Positions 1-8,283 of a stretch of DNA of 64,000 nucleotides are shown here, in pieces. This DNA comes from Flavobacterium flabelliforme (GTDB lineage Bacteria; Bacteroidota; Bacteroidia; Flavobacteriales; Flavobacteriaceae), in assembly GCF_017948675.1 (NCBI RefSeq), contig NZ_JAGFBU010000003.1, forward strand, positions 335,627 through 399,626, given 5' to 3'. Positions within the stretch are counted from its first letter, which is position 1. The number at the start of each line of letters is the position of its first letter. Position numbers and translations under genes: made by a program. Under the pieces are notes generated by a model. It was not told the DNA's origin and made no database searches. It saw only the letters and a program-made list of their open reading frames with translations.

Positions 1-2177
1 TTTTCTACGGAAGTAAGGCTTATATTTTACCTTTTAAAATAAAATTAAATAAATTTATTGCACAAAAATATCCTGGTACAGAAAAAAGTTACTCTTCCTT
101 TGAAAGTAAAGTAACCGTTGAAGATGAAAAACCATTTGACGCCAGAATATTTATGAATAACGTTTTAGATTATAAAGGATACCGTTTCTTTCAATCGGGA
201 TTTGATCCAGATGAGAAAGGAACTATTTTATCAGTAAATCACGATTTCTGGGGAACAGGACTTACTTACATTGGTTACTTCTTATTGTATTTTGCTATGA
301 TGGCGATAATGTTTACCAAACATTCTCGTTTTGCTGATATTAAACGAAAACTAGAAATTGTAAAAATGAAGAAAGCAAAATTATTAACCATTCTGATGCT
401 ATTATTTAGCTTTAGTAGTTTTGCTCAAGAAAAAGAACACGATCACGCAGACCATGCGGGTCATGCTCATACCGAAGCTGAAGCAGTTCCCGAAAGTCAC
501 ACCAATCATACTAAGAAGGCTTTAAGTCAAGAGGAATTAGAAGGTTTAATTTTAAAATTTAAAGTCCCTGAAGCACACGCTTCTAAATTTGGACGATTGG
601 TTATTCAAGATGGTGGTGGGAGAATGAAGCCTATTAATACATTCTCTTCTGAATTGTTGCGAAAAGTAAGCCACAGCAATAGTTATAAAGGAATGAATTC
701 CGATCAGGTATTTATGTCAATGACACAATATGCCGGTTATTGGATCGAAATCCCAATTATTTACCTTAGAACTGGGAATGATAGTATTCGTAAAATTATT
801 GGTGTTGATAAGGCAGCAGAATTTGCTCCTTTTGTATCTTTTTTCGATGACAAAGGGAATTATAAATTGTCTAAATATCTAGAAGAGGCATTTAAATCAG
901 GAAATCCGAATCAATTCGAAAAAGATTTTATTGAGACAGATAAGAAAGTAAATTTAATGGAATCTGCTTTAAGTGGAAGAATATTAAAAATTTTCCCTAT
1001 TCCAAATGATAAAAATAACAAATGGATTTCTTTCTTAGAACTCAACGAAGCAGGCTTAAAAGGAATGGAAGCAACTTACACCAAGAGTGTATTGCCTCTT
1101 TATTTTGGTTCATTGGCTAACGCTGCAAATTCTAAAGATTATAAAACTGCTGACGAACTATTAGAAAGTATACACGGTTTTCAAAAACGTTTTGGTAGTA
1201 CAGTAATGCCAAGCGAAGAAAAAATCACTTCTGAAATATTGTATAATAAATATGATGTTTTTCAAAAACTACCTGTTGGTTACATTATTGCATCTATTTT
1301 AATGTTGTTTTTTACTATTTTAAAAATATTTAAAGAAAGAAAATCTTTGAATTATTTGGTGAATTTTATGCATGTCACCGTTCTTTTATTATTTTTAATA
1401 CACACTTTTGGTTTAATTGCAAGATGGTATATTTCGGGTCACGCACCTTGGAGTAATGCGTATGAGTCTATAATATATGTGGCATGGGCTACTATGTTTT
1501 TTGGACTTGCTTTTGATAGTAAATCGAAACTAACAGTTGCTTCCTCTGCCTTTGTAACGGCGATGATATTAGGAGCAGCTTATATGAACTGGATCGATCC
1601 TGAAATTGCAAATTTACAACCCGTTCTTAATTCCTATTGGTTAATGATTCACGTTGCCGTAATTGTGGCAAGTTATGGTCCTTTTGCATTGGGAATGATT
1701 TTAGGTTTTGTTTCTTTATTATTGATCTTTTTTACCAATGAAAAGAATAAAGCCAAAATGGATTTAAACATTCAAGAAATCACTTATATCAATGAGTTAG
1801 CTTTAACTATAGGTTTGATTATGTTGACTATTGGTAACTTTTTGGGAGGACAATGGGCTAATGAAAGTTGGGGACGTTATTGGGGTTGGGATCCAAAAGA
1901 GACTTGGGCCTTAATTAGTATTATGGTTTATGCCTTTGTTATTCATGCTCGATTTGTACCTTCATTACGCGGTAAATGGTTTTTTAACCTGATGAGTATG
2001 TTTGCCTTTGTATCGATTTTGTTCACGTATTATGGTGTTAATTTCCATCTAGTTGGTTTGCACTCTTATGCTAGTGGAGAAGCACATTCTTTAAGTTGGA
2101 TTTGGTATTCAATGGGAACTATTTCTTTAATCGGAATATTGACGTATCCAAAATATAAAAAGTATTACAAGAAATAA
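1..2177 (+). CDS. ccsBA: Cytochrome c biogenesis protein CcsBA (ResB-CcsA fusion), 5' end outside the window
   Basis: The frame is open from base 3 through the first internal Met at 153, so this is the C-terminal 724 codons of a longer protein. The first ~100 residues look like the end of a ResB/CcsB domain with one membrane segment (counted from the Met at 153, residues ~33-50). A second hydrophobic, signal-peptide-like segment follows (residues ~72-92), then a His-rich stretch (ten or more His in ~30 residues) and a periplasmic region. The CcsA/ResC half has several membrane helices, the tryptophan-rich haem-handling motif (GRYWGWDPKETW) and conserved His residues in HTFG, SGHAPW and GLHSY. 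CcsBA family proteins carry haem across the membrane and attach it to apocytochrome c CxxCH motifs. The fused form is known in Bacteroidota. The family call is firm; the function of the His-rich insert is unknown. Confidence 0.9.
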   Translation, partial: FYGSKAYILPFKIKLNKFIAQKYPGTEKSYSSFESKVTVEDEKPFDARIFMNNVLDYKGYRFFQSGFDPDEKGTILSVNHDFWGTGLTYIGYFLLYFAMMAIMFTKHSRFADIKRKLEIVKMKKAKLLTILMLLFSFSSFAQEKEHDHADHAGHAHTEAEAVPESHTNHTKKALSQEELEGLILKFKVPEAHASKFGRLVIQDGGGRMKPINTFSSELLRKVSHSNSYKGMNSDQVFMSMTQYAGYWIEIPIIYLRTGNDSIRKIIGVDKAAEFAPFVSFFDDKGNYKLSKYLEEAFKSGNPNQFEKDFIETDKKVNLMESALSGRILKIFPIPNDKNNKWISFLELNEAGLKGMEATYTKSVLPLYFGSLANAANSKDYKTADELLESIHGFQKRFGSTVMPSEEKITSEILYNKYDVFQKLPVGYIIASILMLFFTILKIFKERKSLNYLVNFMHVTVLLLFLIHTFGLIARWYISGHAPWSNAYESIIYVAWATMFFGLAFDSKSKLTVASSAFVTAMILGAAYMNWIDPEIANLQPVLNSYWLMIHVAVIVASYGPFALGMILGFVSLLLIFFTNEKNKAKMDLNIQEITYINELALTIGLIMLTIGNFLGGQWANESWGRYWGWDPKETWALISIMVYAFVIHARFVPSLRGKWFFNLMSMFAFVSILFTYYGVNFHLVGLHSYASGEAHSLSWIWYSMGTISLIGILTYPKYKKYYKK

Positions 2178-2197
2178 GATTAGTATTCTTTTCTATA

Positions 2198-2234
2198 AAA
2201 AAAAGGTTCAACTGTATGGTTGAACCTTTTTTTA
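2198..2234. terminator. Bidirectional intrinsic terminator between convergent genes
   Basis: Arms GGTTCAAC (2205-2212) and GTTGAACC (2219-2226) around a 6-nt loop, with an A-run on the left and a T-run on the right. It serves ccsBA on plus and the AraC-type gene on minus, whose stop codon lies in the T-run. The same arm sequence recurs in the terminator at 11072-11108. Confidence 0.85.
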
Positions 2235-3404
2235 TGCTTCTAATTCTTTTTTATAGAGCTTATAATATTCTAAAGGTGGCATTCCTGCTATTTCCTTGAA
2301 ACTAGTAAAAAAGGGATTATAAGATGTAAAACCAACTTTTTTCGACAATGATTCTAAGGTATTGTTACTAAGGAAATTTAATTCAATAAGATGAATGGCA
2401 TCGTGAATTCTGATTAATTTTTTAAATTCAGAAAAAGAGAGAAAAGAGTGGTACTTAAAAAGATATGAAATGTGGCTTTTTGGTATTTTTAAGTTTGTAG
2501 ACAAATCTGTAATACTTAAATCGGCATTTCTAAACAACTCAAACTGTAGTGCTACTGTTTCAATCTGAGAAATATAAACCATTATATTTAAATCTATTTT
2601 TTCTTTAAGAATTGAATGTTGGCAGTTTTTAAGTTCGATATCTGAATTGATTTTCCAAATATCTTTTAGTGCTAAGTTATTATTTTTATTCTCATTAAAC
2701 TTTTGATGTAATAAATTGTATCCAAAAAGAATTTCGGGAGAAATTAGAATTTTGAATAGTATTACAGCCCAAATTAATGCAGAGATCCACTGATACAAAA
2801 ATCCCTTAATGCTTTCATTTGAATATATTTCTACGCAAACGGATATAAAAAGTCTTATGAGCGTTAAGATTAGCCCAACAAATAGGAATAAGGTCCAATT
2901 ATTTATTAATTTATTTTGCTTTTGAAGCACTTTGATTTCTCCTCTTCTGCTCCAAATTTTTGTTTTTAGAACGTCAAAACATAAATATATATATGTTATC
3001 GCAAAAATAAAAAACAAAATATATAATACTATTTCTAAGGAATGACTTCCGAGATTAATTTGATCTTGACTATTTATTACCAATAACAAAGTAATTGGAA
3101 AGATAAAATGCAAAAGATCTTTAGAATAAATTTTGTTTTTATTTTCTGCTAAATTTTTAAAATAAAGATAACATATTGGTATCACTATAATCGAAGCATT
3201 CGAGTATTTTGAAAAAGTAGTTTTAAAAGAAGGATCAAAAATAAAATAGGTCAATCCCGAGAATAAAAAGCGAAGTGAAATAATAAGAATTAGAATAATG
3301 ATATATGGATTCATCATTCTATTTACAGTGTAGTTTCTAAAAATTAGAAAGGCTGTTGTAACACCAATTATTCCCGTTACAATAAAAAGTAAGCTTGTTA
3401 ACAT
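2232..3404 (-). CDS. Membrane-bound AraC-family transcriptional regulator
   Basis: 390 aa. The first ~240 residues contain about seven hydrophobic segments separated by short charged loops. The C-terminal ~100 residues form an AraC-type double helix-turn-helix, with a typical second-helix region (LSKKVGFTSYNPFFTSFKEI, then a G-x-P-P-x-x-Y motif). This membrane plus AraC layout is common in Bacteroidota. The membrane half presumably senses a signal and the cytoplasmic half binds DNA, but neither ligand nor targets can be read from the sequence. It is transcribed towards ccsBA and away from the surface-protein operon starting at 3672, so that operon is one candidate target. Family confident, target unknown. 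Confidence 0.8.
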   Translation of the reverse strand: MLTSLLFIVTGIIGVTTAFLIFRNYTVNRMMNPYIIILILIISLRFLFSGLTYFIFDPSFKTTFSKYSNASIIVIPICYLYFKNLAENKNKIYSKDLLHFIFPITLLLVINSQDQINLGSHSLEIVLYILFFIFAITYIYLCFDVLKTKIWSRRGEIKVLQKQNKLINNWTLFLFVGLILTLIRLFISVCVEIYSNESIKGFLYQWISALIWAVILFKILISPEILFGYNLLHQKFNENKNNNLALKDIWKINSDIELKNCQHSILKEKIDLNIMVYISQIETVALQFELFRNADLSITDLSTNLKIPKSHISYLFKYHSFLSFSEFKKLIRIHDAIHLIELNFLSNNTLESLSKKVGFTSYNPFFTSFKEIAGMPPLEYYKLYKKELEA

Positions 3405-3671
3405 TTTCTTGTTTTATTAATTTATAAAGTAAATGTGCCGTTACAGAAAACAATAAATGTAATGTATTTAATAATACTATATTTCTTTCAAATAGAAATT
3501 GATTCTATGGAGATCATTTTTCCTTTATCCTTTTTTTTGACCATTAAAACTTAATTTAAGAGTTACTAATAACTGAAAAGTTTTTACTAATTAATCAAAT
3601 ATTCGTTTAAAAGCATTTTTTATCGATAAAAGGTGTTAATTTTATTATAATATTGACTTAAATTAATTTCT

Positions 3672-4148
3672 ATGAAATATTTATTACTTCTTTTTTGTTC
3701 TACATTTTATGGTCAAATATTGCATCATCAAATGATTTCTTCGCAAAGCAAATCTGCAACTTTATCTAATGGTATGCTTGTCAAACAAACCGTTGGTCAA
3801 CAAAGTGTAATTGGAAATTCGAAGGGTGATTTTATTGTCATACAAGGCTTTCAACAGAATTATTGGGCAAAATTGTTGACAGATGTTCCCATAAAAGGAA
3901 ATCTAGTTGTTACTACATATCCAAATCCATTTGTTACTAGCATAAATTTTGAATTTTCTAAACCTATTAAAGAAATTTCTATAACTGTATTTGATATTGG
4001 TGGTCGTTTATTATTCAATCAACTTAAAGAAGTTAGGGAAGGTATGTTAACATTAGATTTATCGGGCTTACCAAACTCTCTTTATTTAGTTAAAATTACC
4101 AATAGTGAAATTAATCAATACGTTAAAATCATTAAAAAATCATTATGA
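3672..4148 (+). CDS. Small secreted protein with T9SS type A sorting domain
   Basis: 158 aa. A short N-terminal signal peptide (residues 1-15) precedes a ~65-residue mature part. From about residue 80 there is a Por-secretion C-terminal domain, seen as YPNPF followed by short beta strands, a V-F-D-I-G-G-R-L segment and a final Y-V-K-I-I-K. T9SS type A tails route proteins across the outer membrane and are cleaved or anchored at the surface in Bacteroidota. The mature part is too short to name an activity. The stop overlaps the start of the next gene by 4 nt (ATGA), so the two are translationally coupled and open a four-gene surface operon. Confidence 0.8.
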   Translation: MKYLLLLFCSTFYGQILHHQMISSQSKSATLSNGMLVKQTVGQQSVIGNSKGDFIVIQGFQQNYWAKLLTDVPIKGNLVVTTYPNPFVTSINFEFSKPIKEISITVFDIGGRLLFNQLKEVREGMLTLDLSGLPNSLYLVKITNSEINQYVKIIKKSL

Positions 4149-4756
4149 AAACAAAACTACTTTTATTTAATTTACTTGTCTTTAGTCAGTTGGCATCTGC
4201 TCAAGAAATATTTTTTAAAGCTGGAAAAAATCTAACTTCCTATAGTTATAGTAGTTCCGCTGAAAATCAAATTTTGAAATTAAAAAGTAAAATTGGAGCT
4301 AATTATGAAATTGGATATCAAGAAAATTTTAAAGAAAAGTTCAGTTATCAAGCCAGTGTTACCTTAAACCAATTTAATAGTTTTAGTACAAATGAAGTAC
4401 AAACCTATTCTTGGAATACTACTTATATAGGCTTAAAAAATGGTATTGGATATGTTCTTTTTAAAAATCAAAAAAATCTTTCAGTTGAACTTAAAGGAGC
4501 AGTAAATCTTGCAACAATAATAGATGGTAAGGAGGAGATTAACGGTGTTATTTATGATATAAAAAAACTTCCAGAATTTAAAGGTTTATTTTTTCAACCC
4601 AGTATTGGTTTAGATTTAAAATATCCTATAAATGATAATTGTATAGTTAATTTAGGTTATAATTTTTCGAATGCCTTTAAATTTTCACATCCTACCGATG
4701 AGAAGTTAGCCTTTATTACAAATCAAATTCAATTTGGACTTCATTTCCCTTTATAA
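4145..4756 (+). CDS. Outer-membrane beta-barrel family protein
   Basis: 203 aa with a signal peptide ending at about residue 19 (A-S-A-Q). The mature part is made of alternating hydrophobic/polar strands rich in Tyr, Asn and Phe and ends in a typical C-terminal strand (QFGLHFPL). This matches the small PorT/OmpA-like 8-stranded barrels of Bacteroidota. It overlaps the preceding T9SS gene by 4 nt, and the next gene starts 10 nt downstream, so it belongs to the surface operon. A role in anchoring or exporting the neighbouring fibre-like protein is possible but is inference only. Confidence 0.7.
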   Translation: MKTKLLLFNLLVFSQLASAQEIFFKAGKNLTSYSYSSSAENQILKLKSKIGANYEIGYQENFKEKFSYQASVTLNQFNSFSTNEVQTYSWNTTYIGLKNGIGYVLFKNQKNLSVELKGAVNLATIIDGKEEINGVIYDIKKLPEFKGLFFQPSIGLDLKYPINDNCIVNLGYNFSNAFKFSHPTDEKLAFITNQIQFGLHFPL

Positions 4757-4766
4757 AAAACTTATT

Positions 4767-7700
4767 ATGAAAAAAATCTACTTAATATTAGTTTTTATAG
4801 TTAGTACCATTGCGCATTCGCAAACAAATGGAATCAGCTATCAAGCCTTAATTTTGAATCCAAATGCTCAAAAAATGCCAGGTATAAATCCTGCGAATAC
4901 AGCATTAATAAATCAGTCAGTTTGTTTGCAATTTAGTATTGAAGATGAAACGCAGCAATTAGAATATAAAGAAACGATTAGCGCCGTTACGGATGAGATG
5001 GGTATGGTTAATTTAGTAATTGGCTTAGGAAATCAAACGGGTGGTTATGCTATTAATTTTAAAGCTGTAAATTGGATTTCGGGTTTAAAAAAATTAAAAG
5101 TTGGTGTAAATACTACAGGTAATTGTTCTTCTTTTATGGAAGTTAGTGATCAAGTTTTGAATGCTGTTCCTTTTGCTTTTTCAGCTCAAACGGTAAGTGG
5201 AATTGTGGGTATTGAGAACGGAGGAACTAACGCATCTAATATTGTGGATGCCAAAATAAATTTAATTCTAAATAATGTTGATAACACCCGTGATTTTGAT
5301 AAACCCATAAGTAATGCTACTCAAAGTGTTTTAGATTTAAAAGAAGTGCTACTTAATAAATCAACCAATGTTATTGTTGATGGTTCGTCAGATGTTAAAT
5401 ATCCAACTGTTAAGGCATTAAAAACCTATGTAGACAATCAATTTTCAAATGGTGTTGTGGTTGATGCAGATGCTACAAACAAAGGTAAAATACAATTATC
5501 TGGTGATTTAGCTGGTACTGCAGCACTTCCTAAAGTACCAGGATTGTTATTAAAAGCGAATATCGATTCTCCTGTTTTTACTGGAACGGTTACCGGAATT
5601 GATAAAGCGATGGTGGGATTAGCAAATGTTGAAAATACAGCTGATGCCGATAAATTGATTTCAACAGCTACACAAACGGCATTAAATTTGAAAGCGAATA
5701 TCGATTCTCCTTCTTTTACCGGAACTGTTACCGGAATTGATAAAGTAATGGTGGGTTTATCCAATGTAGAAAATACGGCTGATGCTGATAAATCGGTTTC
5801 AACAGCTACGCAAACAGCATTAAATTTAAAAGCAAACATCGACTCTCCCGCTTTTACCGGAACAATTACTGGAATTAATAAAGCGATGGTGGGATTATCA
5901 AATGTAGAAAATACGGCTGATGCAGAGAAATCGGTTTCAACGGCTACGCAAACGGCATTAAATTTAAAAGCGAATATCAATTCTCCTTCTTTTACCGGAA
6001 CGGTTACCGGAATTGATAAAGCAATGGTGGGATTATCCAATGTAGAAAATACGGCTGATGCAGATAAATCGGTTTCAAACGCTACACAAACAGCTATAAA
6101 TTTAAAAGCAAATATCGATTCTCCCACTTTTACGGGAACGGTTACCGGAATTGATAAAGGAATGGTGGGTTTATCCAATGTTGAAAATACGGCTGATGCA
6201 GATAAAGCGGTTTCAAACGCTACACAAACAGCATTAAATTTAAAAGCGAATATCGATTCTCCCGCTTTTACCGGAACAATTACTGGAATTAATAAAGCGA
6301 TGGTGGGATTAGCAAATGTAGAAAATACGGCTGATGCAGATAAATTGATTTCAACAGCTACACAAACAGCTTTAAATTTAAAAGCGAATATCGATTCTCC
6401 TGCTTTTACTGGAACGGTTACCGGAATTGATAAAGCAATGGTGGGTTTATCCAATGTAGAAAATACGGCTGATGCCGATAAATCGGTTTCTACAGCTACG
6501 CAAACAGCTTTAAATTTAAAAGCGAATATCGATTCTCCTGCTTTTACCGGAACAATTACCGGAATTGATAAAGCAATGGTGGGTTTAACTAATGTAGAAA
6601 ATACTGCTGATGCCGATAAATCGGTTTCAACGGCTACGCAAACGGCATTAAATTTAAAAGCGAATATCGATTCTCCCACTTTTACGGGAACAGTTACAGG
6701 AATTGATAAAGCAATGGTGGGTTTATCTAATGTAGAAAATACGGCTGATGCCGATAAATCGGTTTCTACAGCTACGCAAACAGTATTAAATTTAAAAGCG
6801 AATATCGATTCTCCCTCTTTTACCGGAACTCCCAACTTACCAGCAACTACAATAGCTGCAACACAGTCTGCAGGAAATAATTCTACAGCAATTGCCACAA
6901 CTGCTTTTGTTGGAGATGCCCTAAATACTGCCATTAACGGAAATTTTGTTGATATAATATCTGATCAAACTATTGCAGGTACAAAAACGTTTTCTAATTC
7001 TATTCAAATACAGGATCAATTACGCTTTTTAAATACTTCTGGAGCGGTAAAATGGGAATTGTATTCCTCTGGAGATGACATTTCATTTTCGCAATCTGGT
7101 GTTGATTTTAATCAATTTATGGTAAAATCTAATGGGGAAGTTTCCTCTAGAGGAAGTATGACTGTCAACGAGTCTGGAGTTACGGGAAAAGGTCTTATTT
7201 TATCTGATGATGGTGATTTTGTAGATATGAATGATGGATATGGAACTTTAAGGTTCTCCTCTGGTGTAAAAGTTACTGATGCAAATAAAGGAGGTGCTAC
7301 TGTAATTACATTAGGAGCAAATGGGAGAATTGAAGCAACAAATCAAATAGTTGCTGGAGAAGTTACCTATACAAATATTCATGGAACAGTTGGTCAAGTA
7401 TTAGCTACAGATGGTTCTGGAATTACTTATTGGATGACGCCAACAGTACCTACAAATAACGATTTTGTAGATCTAACAACTGCACAAACTATTCTTGGAG
7501 TAAAATCTTTTGATAAAGATATGGTTGTAAATGGCATTACAGTAGGGAGGGGAAATTTTAATGAAAATTCTAATACAGCAATAGGCTTAGGTGCTTTACA
7601 AAATAATGCTGGTTATGCAAATACTGCTGTGGGAAGGGCTGCTTTACCAGAGAATGTGGATGGTAATGGTAATACAGCTTATGGTTATTTATCCCTTGGA

Positions 7701-8246
7701 AATAATGTTTCTGGAAACAATAATGTTGCTATAGGTTCTCAAGCATTATTATTAAATACTAATGGTTCAGAGAATACTGTAATTGGTCACAATGCGGATG
7801 TATCCGTAGATGGAATTTCTAATTCTATTGCGATTGGGTCTGAGGCAATTGTTACTACTTCGAATACCATCCAACTAGGGAATAGTAATATAGAAAATGT
7901 AAAAACGACAGGAACCTTAACTTCTGGAGCCATCACTTATACCAATACAGATGGAACAACCGGACAAGTTTTGTCTACTAATGGAACTGGTACAACTGTA
8001 TGGGTTAATGCTGCACATGAAATTACTGATGCATCTGAAGAAATTTTATCAACATTATCTCAAACAACTTTTACGCTTGCACAAATTCCATCTATAAAAA
8101 GCAAAGTAAAAATGTATGTGAATGGTATAAGGATCAGTAATACGGCCTATAGTGTTACTAATGACGTTTTGACCTACATTCCAGCAAATAATGGAAATGC
8201 TATATTGAGTGATACTGATAGAATTCAGTTTGATTATTTTTATTAA
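4767..8246 (+). CDS. Tail-fibre/adhesin-like surface protein with nine exact 46-aa repeats
   Basis: 1159 aa. The start at 4767 is chosen because it begins a clear signal peptide (MKKIYLILVF..., cleaved after H-S-Q); an open frame continues 11 codons upstream. Residues ~20-150 form an N-terminal domain of a type common in Bacteroidota surface proteins. Residues 264-677 are nine head-to-tail 46-residue repeats with a core of SPxFTGTVTGI, GLxNVENTADAD and TATQTALNLK; a truncated tenth follows. Such GLxNVxNT/SPxFTGT repeats are typical of phage tail fibres. Residues ~935-1025 contain NTAxG and NNVAIGSQAL repeats like trimeric adhesin head domains. No autotransporter barrel or chaperone (endosialidase) tail is seen. 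Likely a trimeric fibrous surface protein; ligand unknown. Confidence 0.75.
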   Translation: MKKIYLILVFIVSTIAHSQTNGISYQALILNPNAQKMPGINPANTALINQSVCLQFSIEDETQQLEYKETISAVTDEMGMVNLVIGLGNQTGGYAINFKAVNWISGLKKLKVGVNTTGNCSSFMEVSDQVLNAVPFAFSAQTVSGIVGIENGGTNASNIVDAKINLILNNVDNTRDFDKPISNATQSVLDLKEVLLNKSTNVIVDGSSDVKYPTVKALKTYVDNQFSNGVVVDADATNKGKIQLSGDLAGTAALPKVPGLLLKANIDSPVFTGTVTGIDKAMVGLANVENTADADKLISTATQTALNLKANIDSPSFTGTVTGIDKVMVGLSNVENTADADKSVSTATQTALNLKANIDSPAFTGTITGINKAMVGLSNVENTADAEKSVSTATQTALNLKANINSPSFTGTVTGIDKAMVGLSNVENTADADKSVSNATQTAINLKANIDSPTFTGTVTGIDKGMVGLSNVENTADADKAVSNATQTALNLKANIDSPAFTGTITGINKAMVGLANVENTADADKLISTATQTALNLKANIDSPAFTGTVTGIDKAMVGLSNVENTADADKSVSTATQTALNLKANIDSPAFTGTITGIDKAMVGLTNVENTADADKSVSTATQTALNLKANIDSPTFTGTVTGIDKAMVGLSNVENTADADKSVSTATQTVLNLKANIDSPSFTGTPNLPATTIAATQSAGNNSTAIATTAFVGDALNTAINGNFVDIISDQTIAGTKTFSNSIQIQDQLRFLNTSGAVKWELYSSGDDISFSQSGVDFNQFMVKSNGEVSSRGSMTVNESGVTGKGLILSDDGDFVDMNDGYGTLRFSSGVKVTDANKGGATVITLGANGRIEATNQIVAGEVTYTNIHGTVGQVLATDGSGITYWMTPTVPTNNDFVDLTTAQTILGVKSFDKDMVVNGITVGRGNFNENSNTAIGLGALQNNAGYANTAVGRAALPENVDGNGNTAYGYLSLGNNVSGNNNVAIGSQALLLNTNGSENTVIGHNADVSVDGISNSIAIGSEAIVTTSNTIQLGNSNIENVKTTGTLTSGAITYTNTDGTTGQVLSTNGTGTTVWVNAAHEITDASEEILSTLSQTTFTLAQIPSIKSKVKMYVNGIRISNTAYSVTNDVLTYIPANNGNAILSDTDRIQFDYFY
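5556..6797 (+). repeat. Nine tandem 138-bp coding repeats
   Basis: Units begin at GCG AAT ATC (5556) and recur every 138 bp with no indels; a truncated tenth unit begins at 6798. Copies differ by scattered substitutions. Copies 3 and 6 share the GTITGINKAMVGL variant and are nearly identical over tens of bases, which points to segment duplication or gene conversion inside the array. Confidence 0.95.
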
Positions 8247-8283
8247 ATAGGGGTAGAGATATCAAAACAAAAATCAGGAAAAA

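Noticed and set aside
5556-6797. Tandem array considered as CRISPR or satellite DNA
   Set aside because: Units are contiguous 138-bp coding repeats in frame with the gene; there are no spacers.
5438-6934. 498-codon open frame on the minus strand
   Set aside because: It is the antisense shadow of the 138-bp repeats of the fibre-like gene. The repeat keeps the opposite frame open, and its residues show no signal peptide or domain.
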